Assembly: GCA_001931905.2 (NCBI GenBank)
Contig: MSJI02000943.1
Span: 1 to 64,000, forward strand
Reading direction: 5' to 3'
Origin: Cladosporium sp. IMV 00045
Taxonomy: Eukaryota; Ascomycota; Dothideomycetes; Cladosporiales; Cladosporiaceae
DNA length: 64,000 nucleotides
Positions 34,334 through 45,893 of this stretch are shown one piece after another. Below the pieces are notes generated by a model. The model made no database searches. It was not told where the DNA came from and saw only the letters and a program-made list of their open reading frames with translations. Position 1 is the first letter of the stretch. The number at the start of each line of letters is the position of its first letter. Made by a program: the position numbers and the translations under genes.

Positions 34334-36677
34334 TTAGTTCTTTCCCTGATCCTTCTTGCAGTAACGAGGATTCTCAGGACCATAGTGCGTGTAGCCCTTG
34401 CGGCCCTGGTGCTTGTCGTTGCTAGGGCCCTTTCCGTGGCCTCCCTTGCCACCGGGTCCCTTGCCGGCGTCCTTGTCCTCGCCCTTGCCCTCACGATCGC
34501 CGCCGGTGGAAGTACGGCTGAGACCGAGGCACTCGGCCATGTGGTAGAAGACGTCGATGCTGTTGTAGACGCCGCCGAACAGCTCTTGGCAGGGACCTTG
34601 AGCGAAGACGGGCACGTCGGTCAGAGAGTGCACGCCCTGGTTGGCAGTGGTGGGGAGGGAGCCGTTCATGACGTAGCCGTTGATGTTGTCGGTCGGGTTG
34701 ACGAACATCTCGTCCTCGTCAAAGCCGCTGATGTTGGTGGCGGGAGTGCGAGGGCCGTCGCGGTGAACCTGGAAGTTCTCGCGGACATCTGGGCGGGCAC
34801 CGAAGCCCTGAGCCAGGGTGTAGCGGGGGTCCCAGTTGGAGGGGAAGAAGGAGTCGGAGTAGCGGAGGTCGCCGGTGTTGGTGTATCCGCTCAGACCGGA
34901 CTGCTCGTAGACACCGACGGCCCTGCGCTTGGAGCGGTCGTCGGTCTGGGCGTTGCCGTACTTGGTGTCGTAGTTACCGAAGACATCGAAACCGTGACCG
35001 TGGTCGGCGGTGACAACGACAAGGGTGTTCTCCAGCTCGCCGATCTCCTTGAGGTGCTCCAGGGAAGCCTTGATGGTGTCGTCAAGCTCAAGAAGCTCGC
35101 CAAGCGCACGGTCGTAGTCCATGGAGTGCATCTGCTTGTCGATAGAAGCAGCCTCAGACATGAGGAACCAACCCTTGTCGCCATCAGCCTTAGCGCGGGT
35201 GTCCAGGATGTCAATAGCCTTGAGGGTCATCTCCTTCAAGCCAGGCTGATCGAGGGTGTCTGAGCCACGGCAGTCAGGGGAGCTCTCAGTTCCAACGAGG
35301 TTGTCGGTGTAGACGTTCCTGTCGAGCCACTTCTCCATGTTACCAGTGGAGAACATACCGAGCGTGCGCTCAGAGGAAGAAGATGCCTGAAGCTCAGTGT
35401 TGTTGGAGACAAGAGCGTAGCCAGCCTCGCTGAAGACATCGTAGTAGTTGAGGTTCTGGTAAGTCTCGCCGCCGTCTGCAGGGTCGCAGAACTGCTCAGC
35501 GCCACCGCCGAAGATAACGTCGTAGCCGGGGAACTCAGTCCAGGTGTAGTTGACGACACCGTGGAGGAAAGAGTCGACAACAGCGCCGTACTCCCCACGA
35601 TCGCGGGTGTGAGCAGTGAAAGCAGCGGGAGTGGCATCAGCAATGAAGGCGGTGGAAACAATACCAAGCTTGCCACCAAGAAGGCGCGAAAACATCTCAA
35701 CGACGCTCTCGAACTTGGGGTCATCGAAGGGGTCGGGTGAAGAGTCGGCGTAGACACCGAGCGCGTTGACACTGGACTTGTGACCGGAGTAGAGAGCAGT
35801 GGCAGAGTTGGCGCTGTCAGTGATGAAGCTGTCGATGGAGTGGGTCATTTGGTGACCAAGCTGGGTATATGTTAGCCCGATTCGATCTCTCCAAATCATT
35901 CTCCCAAGTCGAACTCACCACCGGGAACTTGTCCATAGCCATCTTCGAAAGGTAGCGACCGTTCTTAGTCTCGTGGGCGATCAGGCGGGCAGCAGTGATC
36001 ATGTTGGTGGTCATGCCGTCACCGATGTAGAGAAGGACGTTCTTGGTCTTGCGGACTTCGGAAAGATCCTTGACGTCCCAGTATGCAGTGGTGTTGGTAC
36101 CGTTGTAGCTCATGACAACCTCATACTCGCCAGGCTCGAAGAGGGCCACACGACGGTAGGCCTTGGAAGCGACGTTGACAAGCGAAGGGCTTTCGGCGTC
36201 TTCGGCAAAGAGATCCTCATACCTGATCGATGTTAAGAGAGGTGGAATGTGATAATTTCTAGAAATCGACGTACCATGTGAAGTTCCAGGTCTCAAGCTC
36301 GGGCTCTTCAACATCGAAGAACTCCGCAGCCGGGCGAGCCTCTTCACCAACCTTGCCAATGGTGAGGGAGAAGTTCTCGTCGGGAACACCTGGTTGATGT
36401 CAGCAAATATCATTTCCATAGCTGGCATTTGGGATGCTTTGATAAGCATTCGTTCAGCTGTTGGGTCATACGTACCATCGGTCGCCTCGGATCCATTGAC
36501 GGGCGCGTGAACCTCGAGACGGATATCGAAGTACTGTCCAGCAAGGAAGTCCTGCGCATCTGGCGGCAAGATACAACCCAGAGTCGGGCAAGTACCAAGA
36601 CGCTGGAAGGTCTGCGCAGAGACGGTGGCAGCAAGGCTGGCAGCAAGCGCCGCAGAGGACAGTCTGAAGGCCACCAT
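34334..36677 (-). CDS. Secreted alkaline phosphatase, copy B (intact)
   Basis: A 715-residue protein from four exons: 36677-36476, 36389-36275, 36222-35919 and 35860-34334. The start gives a clear signal peptide (MVAFRLSSAALAASLAATVS, cleavage probably near AQ), so the enzyme is exported. Residues 20-200 are a fungal N-terminal region without a motif I recognise. The phosphatase core begins at NVLLYIGDGM. The nucleophile Ser is in TDSANSATAL, and metal ligands lie in TADHGHGFD and the later HRDGPR/GVHSLTDVPV region. The Gly/Lys-rich C-terminus replaces any lipid-anchor signal. It should hydrolyse phosphate monoesters outside the cell or in the vacuole. Phosphate-dependent control would fit the upstream CACGTG motifs but is inferred. 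Confidence 0.93.
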
Positions 36678-36776
36678 GATTGGCTTGTTGCTGTATAGAC
36701 AAGCTCGACGAGAGGGCACAGGGTGAAACACCTTGATGTAGAAAACGATCCAACTGGGAATCTTTGCGAGCTTCTC

Positions 36777-36783
36777 TTTATAA
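36777..36783 (-). promoter_or_regulatory. TATA-like element of alkaline phosphatase copy B
   Basis: TTATAAA read on the minus strand, about 100 bases upstream of the phosphatase start codon. Spacing is suitable for a core promoter element. Assigned by motif and position only. Confidence 0.4.
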
Positions 36784-37186
36784 CCAGCCCAGAAGAGCTG
36801 CCCTCACTCGCCTCGCTACCTTTCTCGACATCCCGGTTCAGCTGCAAGGCACCACGCGAAAAACTCCACCTTGGTTCATTGCGACGATCCCGTCCAATGC
36901 CTGTCCGTGAGGAGTTGCACGACCTCACGAGTAAACAGCCACAACGTCAATCTTGCGGCACAAGCATTTGGCAAAGCAACAAGAGGCTTGGCCTGCAGAG
37001 ACGCGTGCGAGCAACTGAGCATCTTATGGACTGTCAGGCCGATGACCTACTGCATTGGGAAAGAATTTCTGAGCCTAAGGCTGATCTATTTCTTGGTTCA
37101 AATGAGAGCCAAGACGCGATAGATGGCCCTGCGCCGGTGTGATGAAGAGCGAGAGGAGCTCGAGATGTTGCTGACGTTGGAGCAAA

Positions 37187-37192
37187 CACGTG
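37187..37192. promoter_or_regulatory. CACGTG motif
   Basis: Palindromic bHLH core, about 510 bases upstream of the phosphatase start. Pho4/NUC-1-type regulators bind this core at phosphate-responsive genes. The motif also occurs by chance. Confidence 0.3.
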
Positions 37193-37638
37193 CGGCATGC
37201 CTTGGATACCATTGGGAAAGCGCCATCCACGATTACATGGGCATGCCTAGATCTACGCTGCAGGCCTGAATCTGCACAGCATCGGTTCCCTGCCGTGGCC
37301 CGAAAAAATCAAATGACCAAAGATGATTGGAGCCATTTTGATGATTGTACGAGCGATTTAATGATCTAACGCCAGGCTATTGGGGTCGATGAAGGGCATG
37401 GCTCGCGTGGGAGGCATGCTCTGGAATCTCGAGATTGACCGTTGGAAGATTCTCGGTTTGAGCCTTCTCACAGATGTGAGAAAGTACCTCTAGGTATCAC
37501 CAGTCTCTTATCTAGGTAGCGATACCCAGCCTGTTGCTTTCCCAGAGAATCAATATCCTCATCAAAACCCCATGTGCCGGACTGAATACAATCATTTGAT
37601 ATGTGATCGAGTCCATGATCTCACGACCACGGCGACAT

Positions 37639-37644
37639 CACGTG
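37639..37644. promoter_or_regulatory. CACGTG motif
   Basis: Second identical palindromic core in the same divergent promoter, about 960 bases from the phosphatase and 490 from the permease start. Which gene it serves, if any, is unknown. Confidence 0.3.
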
Positions 37645-38135
37645 CTCGTCGGCAGAATTCCACCCCCAATAGGTCTCAACTCATGAACCATGCACTTTTA
37701 GTTCTGGAGCAAACGGCTGGTTGGGGTACAGTAGCGCGATGGGAGGGTCTATCGAAGTCCATCTCTTGATGGCGGAGAATACCTCGAGTTCAATTCTAGA
37801 AGATTGGTTGCAAGAAAACTCGCTGGTCATCAGTCGTTGTGAATGGCCCAGTAGAGGAGAGAATCACCAGCAAGTTAAGGTAAGGTAAGAATACCTCTTA
37901 AGCCATTCGGCCTTTCTCGCAGGTGGTGGCAATCTTGCTGCATCCTTCGGCGGGGCTCGCCTTACCTCAAGAGGCTCGTTAAGCGGCCGCTTGTTGAACT
38001 TTTTTCGCGCCTGCATCGGAGGGGAAGAAGAGCACTTGGTTCTTCGCTCGCGTGAGCATTTCTCTTCATTCCATACATCAGACTGCTGGCTGTCTTGTAT
38101 CCTCATCACACAAGCCCCCCAAGAAATCGCCCAGC

Positions 38136-40445
38136 ATGTCCGCCCCAGTCAAGCGCACCGCCACCTCGGGCGCCGACCCCGTCAAGCCCAACAACCCGCT
38201 GCAATCCGACTTCAACGCCAACGACGATTCGAGCATCGATTCAGACGAGCGCTACCTGGTAAGAAGCGACAGGAGCTAGGCGCAAAAGCAAAATGCGGGA
38301 CACATGATACCAAGAACATCGGCAATCCATCCTTCAGCGCATATCAGTGAGTACAAAGAGGCATCAAGTACAAAAAAAGGACAAGAAACGTATAAAAGTC
38401 ATGGCACGCGGGTGCCCGCAGATAGTACTCTTGCATCATGCTTCTCTTTGCGACCCTGTCCTTCTTTTCTGGAAGTGGACAGAGGCAATGAGCTAGCCAA
38501 AGAGGAAATGCTGCGGGCTGAGATCAAACCGCTTTTATATTGAACTTGAACGCATTCGTATGCGCGGAAGGAGATGCTATGACTGATATCGACCGATGCA
38601 CCTAACTCTTTCCTTGCCTGTTGCAACGGATGCTAACATCTAGAAGCAAGCCCTCGGCTACAAGCAAGTAAGTTGTGATCCGTGGCATTTCCATGTTTTG
38701 TACCCTAGCTAATCATCTCATAGTCGCTGCACCGCCAGTGGAAATTCTTTGAGAGCTTCGCCGCAAGTTTCGGTTGGTTCTGATCGTCAATGTAATCTGC
38801 ACAATACGGTGCTAACCATAGCAGCCGCTCTTTATTCCGTCGGTGGAATCCGAGCGACCTTTACCATCGGTGTCCAAGCTGGAGGACCAGCCGCTTATTG
38901 GTACGTCGAACCCGGAAGTGATCAAGTCGACGAAGTATGCTAACTGTCAGTAGGTCGAGTTATGTGGTCACCTGCATCTTTGTCATAATCACCGCCGCGG
39001 TTCTTGCTGAGATTTGTTCTGCACTGCCAGCAGCCGGATCCATCTACTTCTGGGCCGCGGAGGCCGGTGGAAAGAGATATGGCAGACTCTTTGGGTTCAT
39101 CGTCGCCTGGTGGGCCACCACTGCTTGGACGACTTTCGTCGCCAGTTTGTGCCAATCCACCGCCAACTTCCTCCTGTCCGAGATCAGCGTGTTCAGACTC
39201 GCTTTCCACGCCGACGTCAACGACATCAAGTTCCGCGCTGTCCAGTGGATCGTCTCGGAAGTCATTCTGTTCTTGGGCGTCGGCATGAACTACTTCGATC
39301 CCAAGATCTATCGCTGGGTCTTTCGCATCGCGACATATCTCATCCTGCTCGATTTCGCCTTGAACCTCATCTGGCTGCCTATCGGTGTGTCCCAGACCTA
39401 TGGCTTCCAGGATGCCAAGTACGTCTTTACGCAGACTTACAACGAGACTGGCGCTCCTCCTGTCTGGAACTGGATGCTCTCATACTATGTCACAGCCGGT
39501 ATCTTGGTCGGTTTCGAGGCTGCCGGCCACATTTCCGAGGAGACACAGAACGCGCAATCGAACGCCGCCCGCGGCATCTTCTGGTCAGCCGCAGCCTCCG
39601 CCCTGATCGGCTTCCCAGTCGTGATCCTCTTCCTCTTCTGCCTTCCCGACCTGGACGTCCTCGAAGCGCTCTACGCAGCCGGCACGCCCCAGCCCTTCCT
39701 GCACATCTACGACATGGCGCTCGGCCGCGGCGGGCACATTTTCATGAACATCATCTGCATCTTCGGGCTGCTGTTCAACCTCACCATCGCCGGCGTCGCC
39801 TCCTCCCGCCTCATCTGGGCCATCGCCCGCGACGGCGTCCTCCCCTTCTCCGGCTGGATCTCCCAAGTCTCCAAGAAAAAGGAACCCCGCAACGCCATCA
39901 TCGTGATGCACGTCTTCAGCGCCCTCCTGCTATGCACCATCCTCGCCTCCCCCGTGGCGTTCGAATCCCTCGTCTCCGCCGCCGGCGTGCCGACCATCAC
40001 GTCCTACGCGCTCATCGCTTTCGGGCGCTGCTTCATCACGCCGCACGACTTCAAGCACGCCGTGTGGTCGCTGGGCAAGTGGTCGCGGCCTCTGACGTTC
40101 ATCACCTTTGTCTGGAACACTTTCCTCGCCGCCGTGCTGTTTTCCCCGCTCTACTTCCCCGTCACGGCCGACGGGTTCAATTACTCGCCGGTCATTTTCG
40201 GCGCGGTCACGATTTTCGCTTTCCTTTCTTGGTGGTTCACGCCCGAGGAGCAGTGGTTGCCGGCCGCGAGGTTGGGGAAGGTGCATCACCTTGATGAGGA
40301 GTATCAGCCTAGAGAGATGAGCGGGCTTCTTCTTCTTAGATTGACGATTGATGATGTTCGTGGCTTTGGGGAAGTTGTGGGGGATGGAGGATCGGCGAGT
40401 GAGAAGGGGCAGAGACTGGAATGTGCGGAGGTGGTGTTTTGTTGA
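38136..40445 (+). CDS. APC-superfamily amino acid/choline-type permease
   Basis: A 587-residue protein from five exons: 38136-38258, 38644-38667, 38724-38772, 38825-38900 and 38954-40445. Exon 2 is a 24-nt microexon (KQALGYKQ) and intron 1 is 385 nt, long for this window. After a polar N-terminus comes HRQWKFFESFAASFAALYSV, the first half of a typical fungal amino acid-choline transporter. About twelve hydrophobic helices follow, with landmarks SALPAAGSIYFWAAEAGG, AGHISEETQNA and RLIWAIARDGVLPFS. These proteins bring amino acids, GABA, choline or polyamines across the plasma or vacuolar membrane; the substrate cannot be read from sequence. After WWFTPEEQWLPAAR the tail is unusual in being long and Leu/Gly-rich. 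Confidence 0.86.
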
Positions 40446-41503
40446 TGTTGCCTTTATCGTGTGCAGCGCTGCCTCGCGGCGGCCGTTGCTTAGAAATCAA
40501 TAAACGACCGAAAACAGGATAAAAGGATCAACGCCGCAATGTCTCCAAGCGTATAATCTCAGCACTCCAAGCGATTAGAGTAGGCTACACGTAGAAGACC
40601 GTGGTCACTTCCTCCCTGCTCTGTCCATCTACACCAAAAAAAAGACACACTCTCACGAAGCGGTACATACCAACCCAGCTGATCAGCTGCTGTGGCCGGT
40701 TCGTAGAATCGGTATGCCGTCGAACATACACAAACGAACTTCCCAGACAAGTAAGTAACAACACGACACGCGCCGAGTGCTCCAAGGACCGTCCGTCTGT
40801 ATCGGTGAATCGAAACAAGCACGAACAGCAGTAATTGCACACGACAGGGAAGGGAGAAATATAATTCGAACGGTATCATCCGTTCAGGCATTTGAATTTC
40901 GAAAGCAAGAGTCTGTCTGTCTACATAAAAAGGTTGCGATTAAAAAAAGAGTTTTAAGATAAGAAGAAGCCACTAGAAGAAGCAGAGAAATACCAAAAAA
41001 AGCGTCGCACAAAAAAGCCGGACTCTGTCGAGCCGCGGTGAGCAGTAAAGCAAAGCAAAAAAAACCAAAATGCCAAAAGGGGGGAAAGTAAGGAGATGGA
41101 GGAAAAACGCTCCTCTACCCTTTCTGTTTTCCCCATCGACATAACCAGAAAATACCAAAATAACATAAATCCACACTTTTCGGTCTGCTTGGTGTCGTTT
41201 CATAGCAAAAGCCGCTCCACTGGAAAAAAAGGAGACCCTTTGCTCGTTTTCATTCGTGTTGTCGTTAATAGTCGTCGTTGCTTTTGTTTCGTTCGTTAGT
41301 AGTTGTGTGTGTCAAGGGCGAGAACATGTATATGGGATTAGTATGCAAGGGTTAATGTGTCCCAAACTTCGAGAGTCGTAAGTATCCCCACCCATCCATT
41401 TGGTGGTGATGAGTCCGCGCCTAGAAACTCCGACAGATAAGATATACGGGGAAAAATCGCACTGGCTTGGTGATTGACGGTGCAGAGGAACATCCTGCCT
41501 GAC
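40446..41503. other. Convergent intergenic, 1.06 kb
   Basis: 3' flanks of the permease (plus) and BYR4 (minus). A-rich around 40930-41090. No gene was seen. Confidence 0.55.
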
Positions 41504-44028
41504 TTATAAGGCTAGGCCTTGTCGTTGGGTGAGGACATCTCGCACGGCCCATCGCCAGCCATCGTCTTCGACTCTTGGACCACCGCAGGATGGGAACCAA
41601 CTCTCGCAGCGTCGCCGCCAAGTCACCTCTTCGTCTCTTTGCGTGTGGATGAAGCGGGGTCCGAGGTCGAATTCCTCGTGGACTTCACCCAAGCCGGTGT
41701 TGGCCATGGACACAGGGCTCTGCATTCCTGTCGTGCTCGCGCCTGTGCCGAAGTTGGGTGTGTTCTCTTTGAGGTCTTCCAGTCCGGCAAAGACGTCTTC
41801 TTCCTCTTCGTCGGTCACTGAGGGAGACATTTGTCCGCTGACGTCGCGGCCGTTCTTGATTTTCAGCCACTTCATTTGATGAGGGTCGAAGACCATGCCA
41901 CCGTTGACTTGCATGTTTGTCGCTGCAGACATTGGGGCGATGAGAGCAGGTCGTGGCGGGCTGGCAGATGGCGCCGGAAGAGGGTCAGTGCGATCCATGT
42001 AGGACGTTTGGGGTTGGGTGCTGGTGGGTGTGGGAGTCTCAAGTGGCGGAGGAATGTCGAAGTGAGTGAGAGTGTTTTCGTTTCCTTCCCATCTAAGAGT
42101 CTGCGGGTTGTAAGTCATGCCTTTCTCAGCTGTAAGAAGCGCGTTAGTAGAGTCTTGTTGAACATGTGACTGTGATACCCACTCTTTGCTATTGATATAC
42201 CAATGCCTTTGATGAGGTGAGGCTGGATTTTCTTAGGCTTGGGTCTCTGCGTCGATGGTGATTGCGGGCTTCGTGCCGCAACCTGGGCCTTCCAGTTCGT
42301 GCTCATAGGCATGAGCGGTCCATCACTCCGCGGTTTGGGGTTTGTGTTGCCAAGCCTAGTTTCGCGAGCTATTCTAGAGGCCGCTGTATCACGCAAGTAG
42401 CTTGGTGTGTTGCTCTGCGCTTCGCCGAAACCTCTGGTTGGGCTTGCCGGCGTTCTAGGCGGACCAGGCGTCAACATACGGTCAGGAATGGCAACCATCT
42501 TCTTCACGGGCTCCCTCATATCGGAACGACTGTAAGCGTGCTTCAGGCCCGCTCTTGGTGGTCCACGAGCAATCGGCTGCTTGACATACTTGCTCTCTTT
42601 TTCATTGTTAGTGCGTAGATCGTCAAAGTTATCGAGCTCACTGCCGTCGCCGAAATTGCGACGACGTGAGGGTTTGGTCAGATTGCGCTTCGATGCAGCT
42701 TCACGAGCCAAAGAGGTAGGCGCCAAATCAGCACGTGGCCTTGCAAGACGTGAAGGCGTGTCTGGGATGAAGGTATTGGATAGACGTGAGTGAGGGCGTA
42801 GAGGCGGTGATTGGGCACCACGTCTGCTGTTTGGGTCGGATTCTCGCCGCAGGTGGTATGGCATTGCCCTTTGGGCACTGGCATGTGTTGGCTGCAAAGA
42901 TGAGCTGCCAGCTGGCAAGAACGGTACTGGAGGTCGAGGCACGGAAGAAGATTGCTGTGCCTGGCTCCTCAATGCAGGTGCTGATCGCTTGCTTCGCAAA
43001 AGCGAAGAGTTCCCTGAGGCTACCTGCTGACGTCGCTCGCGTGTGATTGTAGAGGTGCCGTTTTCAAGCACAGGCTCGAGTCGGGAAGGATTTGGTTTCG
43101 AACCTGAGACTGGACGAGGTATGTGAGATCGCATGTGAGCTGGCCTGTCAATAGGTTTGTCGTGGAAGTTGAGCGTCGTGGCAGGCCTTTGAGCTTGCGG
43201 GCTCGGCTTGACATCCTTGACCTTGACATTTTTGTTGACTGTACGCTTTTGTACATTGAGTTGTTTGAGTCCACCGAAGTCAAAGCCCTCGAGAAAGTCC
43301 TCGTTGTTAGATTCAGCAAGCAGCTTCGACTTTTTATGCGTGTTCAATGTCGATGGTTGCTCAATGGCCGGGCTAGCCTGGCTAGGGGGAACGCTCGGGA
43401 CGCTCGCCTCTGAAAGGTCAGCTTCCGCGGCACGTCGCTTTTTCAAGATGGCATCGAAATCCAGTGGGCCCTCTGGGATATCAAGGCCTCCAGCGTCATC
43501 TACGTCACTTTCTTCCACCATGGGTGAGCCGATGCTTGGGCTCATTGCTGATACGGAGGATTCCCGTGCGTCACGTGTAGTTCCAGCGAATCGAATGCCC
43601 AGGCTGCCTTCGAACTCGTCAAAGTCTGCGTCGTCGTCAAATCCGGCCGGTGGCTCCGCGGGTCGAGGCTTCAATGTGAGAGGGGTATCATCTCCCAGAT
43701 CCATATCATTGTCCCAGTCATCCTCAACCTTTTGTCGTGTAGTTTTCTTTCCCAATCTCTTAATTGTGCCACCCAGTAGTGCGCTTGAGGGTACATCCGC
43801 GGGTAGAGGAATGCCAGCTTGCTTCGCGGACTGAAGAGCGTTGCTGGTCGACTGCTCGTCATTAGGCTGCAAGACCAGATTCCAATCGTCGTCGCCAGCA
43901 ATGGATTCCGAGCGTACGCTCAAGCGCGACGAAAAGCTGCCCGCTCCGGTTCCCACGCTGTTGCCGAATGTCTGGAAATCTCCCTGCAAGTCATCGTCGT
44001 CGTCCCAGCTCTCCATGGCGGGCGCCAT
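41504..44028 (-). CDS. byr4: Byr4/Bfa1-type septation checkpoint protein
   Basis: An 823-residue protein from two exons: 44028-42183 and 42129-41504. The intron has a GTGGGT donor, a CTACTAAC branch point and an ACAG acceptor. The join gives IAKTEKGMTYNPQTLRWEGN, the family's hallmark. The acidic N-terminus (MESWDDDDDLQGDFQTFG) is typical. The middle is long, basic and disordered. The conserved C-terminal blocks are GGMVFDPHQMKWLKI and EEFDLGPRFI. Byr4 works with Cdc16 as the two-part GTPase-activating protein for the Spg1 GTPase at spindle pole bodies, restraining the septation network. A second Met at 44016 is an alternative start. It diverges from XRCC4. Confidence 0.9.
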
Positions 44029-44810
44029 CCTGCGCCAGAGCTCGCGGTGTCGGTCCAGCAGTCGGTCCAGGTAATCGGCGGTGGTGAGGCCTGCGTTGTC
44101 GAGGGCTCGCCCTCGCGCGACATGCACGCGGTGAGAGTGGTGTCGAATGTTCCTGCGGTCGGGCCTCCTTAGCACACAGCACGCACAGGGGATGGCAGAG
44201 GGTGCGGTGAAAGTGAGTGTGTCTGCAAGTCTGCTGCGCTAACTGCTGCACGAGGTTGGGAGTGAGGCGCGCTATCACCGGCAAGGCAAGGCCCGCGGCA
44301 GAAGCTCTCCGCTTTTTGACCCTGTCTTTGCCTGCCTCTGCCAACATGGAACAGGCGGCTTTTGCGCTCCAGCGTCGCCAGCATTCCCTGCCCGCCGTGT
44401 CTTCACTTGATGCTGCACTACTACTATACTAGTATCTCGTGCCCGATGATGTACAGTAGTGGCCGGATAGCGTAGGCCTCCAGTCTCGTTCGACCACCGT
44501 TCGTTTCACTTGCTCTCTGCACCCAGGCAGCCACGCAAACGTTTCAGCAACTAAAAAAGCACTTCACCAGTCGGGCAGCGTGAAGCGTAGGCACGACAAC
44601 CGTTGGAAAGGGACGCATTCTGGCCTTTGCCTGCTTCACTACTACTACTTCCCTCCGTAAATACCTACCTGACAGATACACAACCCTTCTGGCCCAGCAG
44701 CCCGGAAGTGTGCAGGACAATAGACTCCATCCATCCCCCTGGGCGTATATCTGTAACGGCGATCTCCCCGTACCAAAGAAAATCACCCCTTTCACCGTCG
44801 TCTCGGTTCG
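44029..44810. other. Divergent promoter region, 782 bp
   Basis: Lies between BYR4 (minus) and XRCC4 (plus). No conserved motif was recognised and no gene was seen. Confidence 0.55.
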
Positions 44811-45893
44811 ATGGCGTCCACGCATGTCTTGCGTATCCGTCGCACGGACAACCCTTCCACCCACCTGCTTCTGAACGTCACCGCGACCAGCAAGACACGC
44901 CCGCTCGATCTCAAGCTGGTCGCCACCGAGCACGAGCATCTATATCACGGCTCGGTTAAATCTGCAAACTTGGCGAGCCTGCAATCGAGCAACTTTCGTG
45001 GGGATGACGACGAATGGCGAAGCGTCGTCGCCTATGCTTTGCTTCAGCAACGGTCGGACGTCAACCTAGACGCCTTGCGAGGCCTGGAAACTGTTGCGGC
45101 TGTCAGTGGTGAGACATGTACTCTGACTTTGCGCAAGAATATTGGTGGCATCACCCAGCGTTTGGGATCGATCAAACTCGATCAGGACGATGAGAGGGAA
45201 GAAGTCAGTGCTTTCGAATGGGTCGACACTGCCGTTGCAACCTCAGATGCCCTACGCACTGAACTCGTGACTCTGCAGGAGTCTCTGGGCTCCCAGCAGT
45301 CACAGGTGGCGAAGCTCACCGCGCAACTCGATGAGCTGGTGAAGGCCAAGAAGGAACATGAGGAGGACTTGTTGCGGAAGTGTGCTGTTCTACTTGATAG
45401 CAAGAAGGCCAAGATTCGTGATCTTCAAAGTGAGTTGAACCACGTTGTGAAAACGTCATCGAGTGGAACTGGTGGCAGGGCTGGTGGCAGGGCTGGAGAT
45501 TCAGCACGTGGAAAACGAAAGGCCAACTCTGTCTCTCCTGAAGAGGAAGATGACTTGGACGAAGGTGACAACGATGATGACCTTGCGGAAGAGGAAGAAG
45601 ACGGTCAGCGAACGCCTGAACGAGAAACAGAAGACGAGGGTAGTGAAGATGGGTTCGCGTCCCCGCCCAAGCAGCAGGCTCCGTCGAAGGCGACGTCGAG
45701 CCAGAAGATTGACGACAAGGCATCGAGCCGGAAAGGAGAGCAAAGCAATAAGCAAGGCCTTGGTCCAGAGGATATACCGCCTCGCAGAGAGCTGCCGTTT
45801 GCACAGAGAACGACAAGGGGCGGTGGCTCTCAAGAGAAGTCGAAGCCCACTCCAGTACAGCAAGACGACGATACTGATGACGATGAGCTGTAG
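44811..45893 (+). CDS. XRCC4: XRCC4/Lif1-type end-joining factor
   Basis: A single-exon gene of 360 residues. Residues 1-130 form the XRCC4 head (VLRIRRTDNPSTHLLLNV, DDEWRSVVAYALLQ, TCTLTLRKNIGGI). A coiled-coil stalk runs from about 145 to 215 (LVTLQESLGSQQSQVAKLT) and ends in KCAVLLDSKKAKIRDLQSEL, which resembles the DNA ligase IV-binding stretch of XRCC4. The rest is a charged, disordered tail ending in DDDTDDDEL. The protein scaffolds DNA ligase IV in nuclear non-homologous end joining. Fungal members are poorly conserved, so the call rests on architecture plus the stalk motif. XLF/Nej1 is the main alternative, but the Lys-rich stalk motif favours XRCC4. A BRCT-protein gene follows 480 bp downstream. 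Confidence 0.82.
   Translation: MASTHVLRIRRTDNPSTHLLLNVTATSKTRPLDLKLVATEHEHLYHGSVKSANLASLQSSNFRGDDDEWRSVVAYALLQQRSDVNLDALRGLETVAAVSGETCTLTLRKNIGGITQRLGSIKLDQDDEREEVSAFEWVDTAVATSDALRTELVTLQESLGSQQSQVAKLTAQLDELVKAKKEHEEDLLRKCAVLLDSKKAKIRDLQSELNHVVKTSSSGTGGRAGGRAGDSARGKRKANSVSPEEEDDLDEGDNDDDLAEEEEDGQRTPERETEDEGSEDGFASPPKQQAPSKATSSQKIDDKASSRKGEQSNKQGLGPEDIPPRRELPFAQRTTRGGGSQEKSKPTPVQQDDDTDDDEL

Larger units (their letters stand above)
30684..36189 (+). repeat. Duplicated three-gene block, copy B
   Basis: About 5,506 bp homologous to 25318-30663. The first base after the gap matches 25318, and 36189 matches the last base before the gap. Sequence homologous to whatever followed copy A continues as the rest of the intact phosphatase gene. 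The extra length comes mainly from a longer pentanucleotide tract. Confidence 0.93.
36678..38135. other. Divergent promoter region, 1.46 kb
   Basis: Lies between the start codons of the phosphatase (minus) and the permease (plus). It contains a TATA-like element and two CACGTG palindromes, listed separately. No gene was recognised. Confidence 0.55.

Noticed and set aside
25318..36189. Block duplication as a transposon or composite mobile element
   Set aside because: The repeated units contain only ordinary host genes with introns; no transposase, terminal repeats or target-site duplication were seen.
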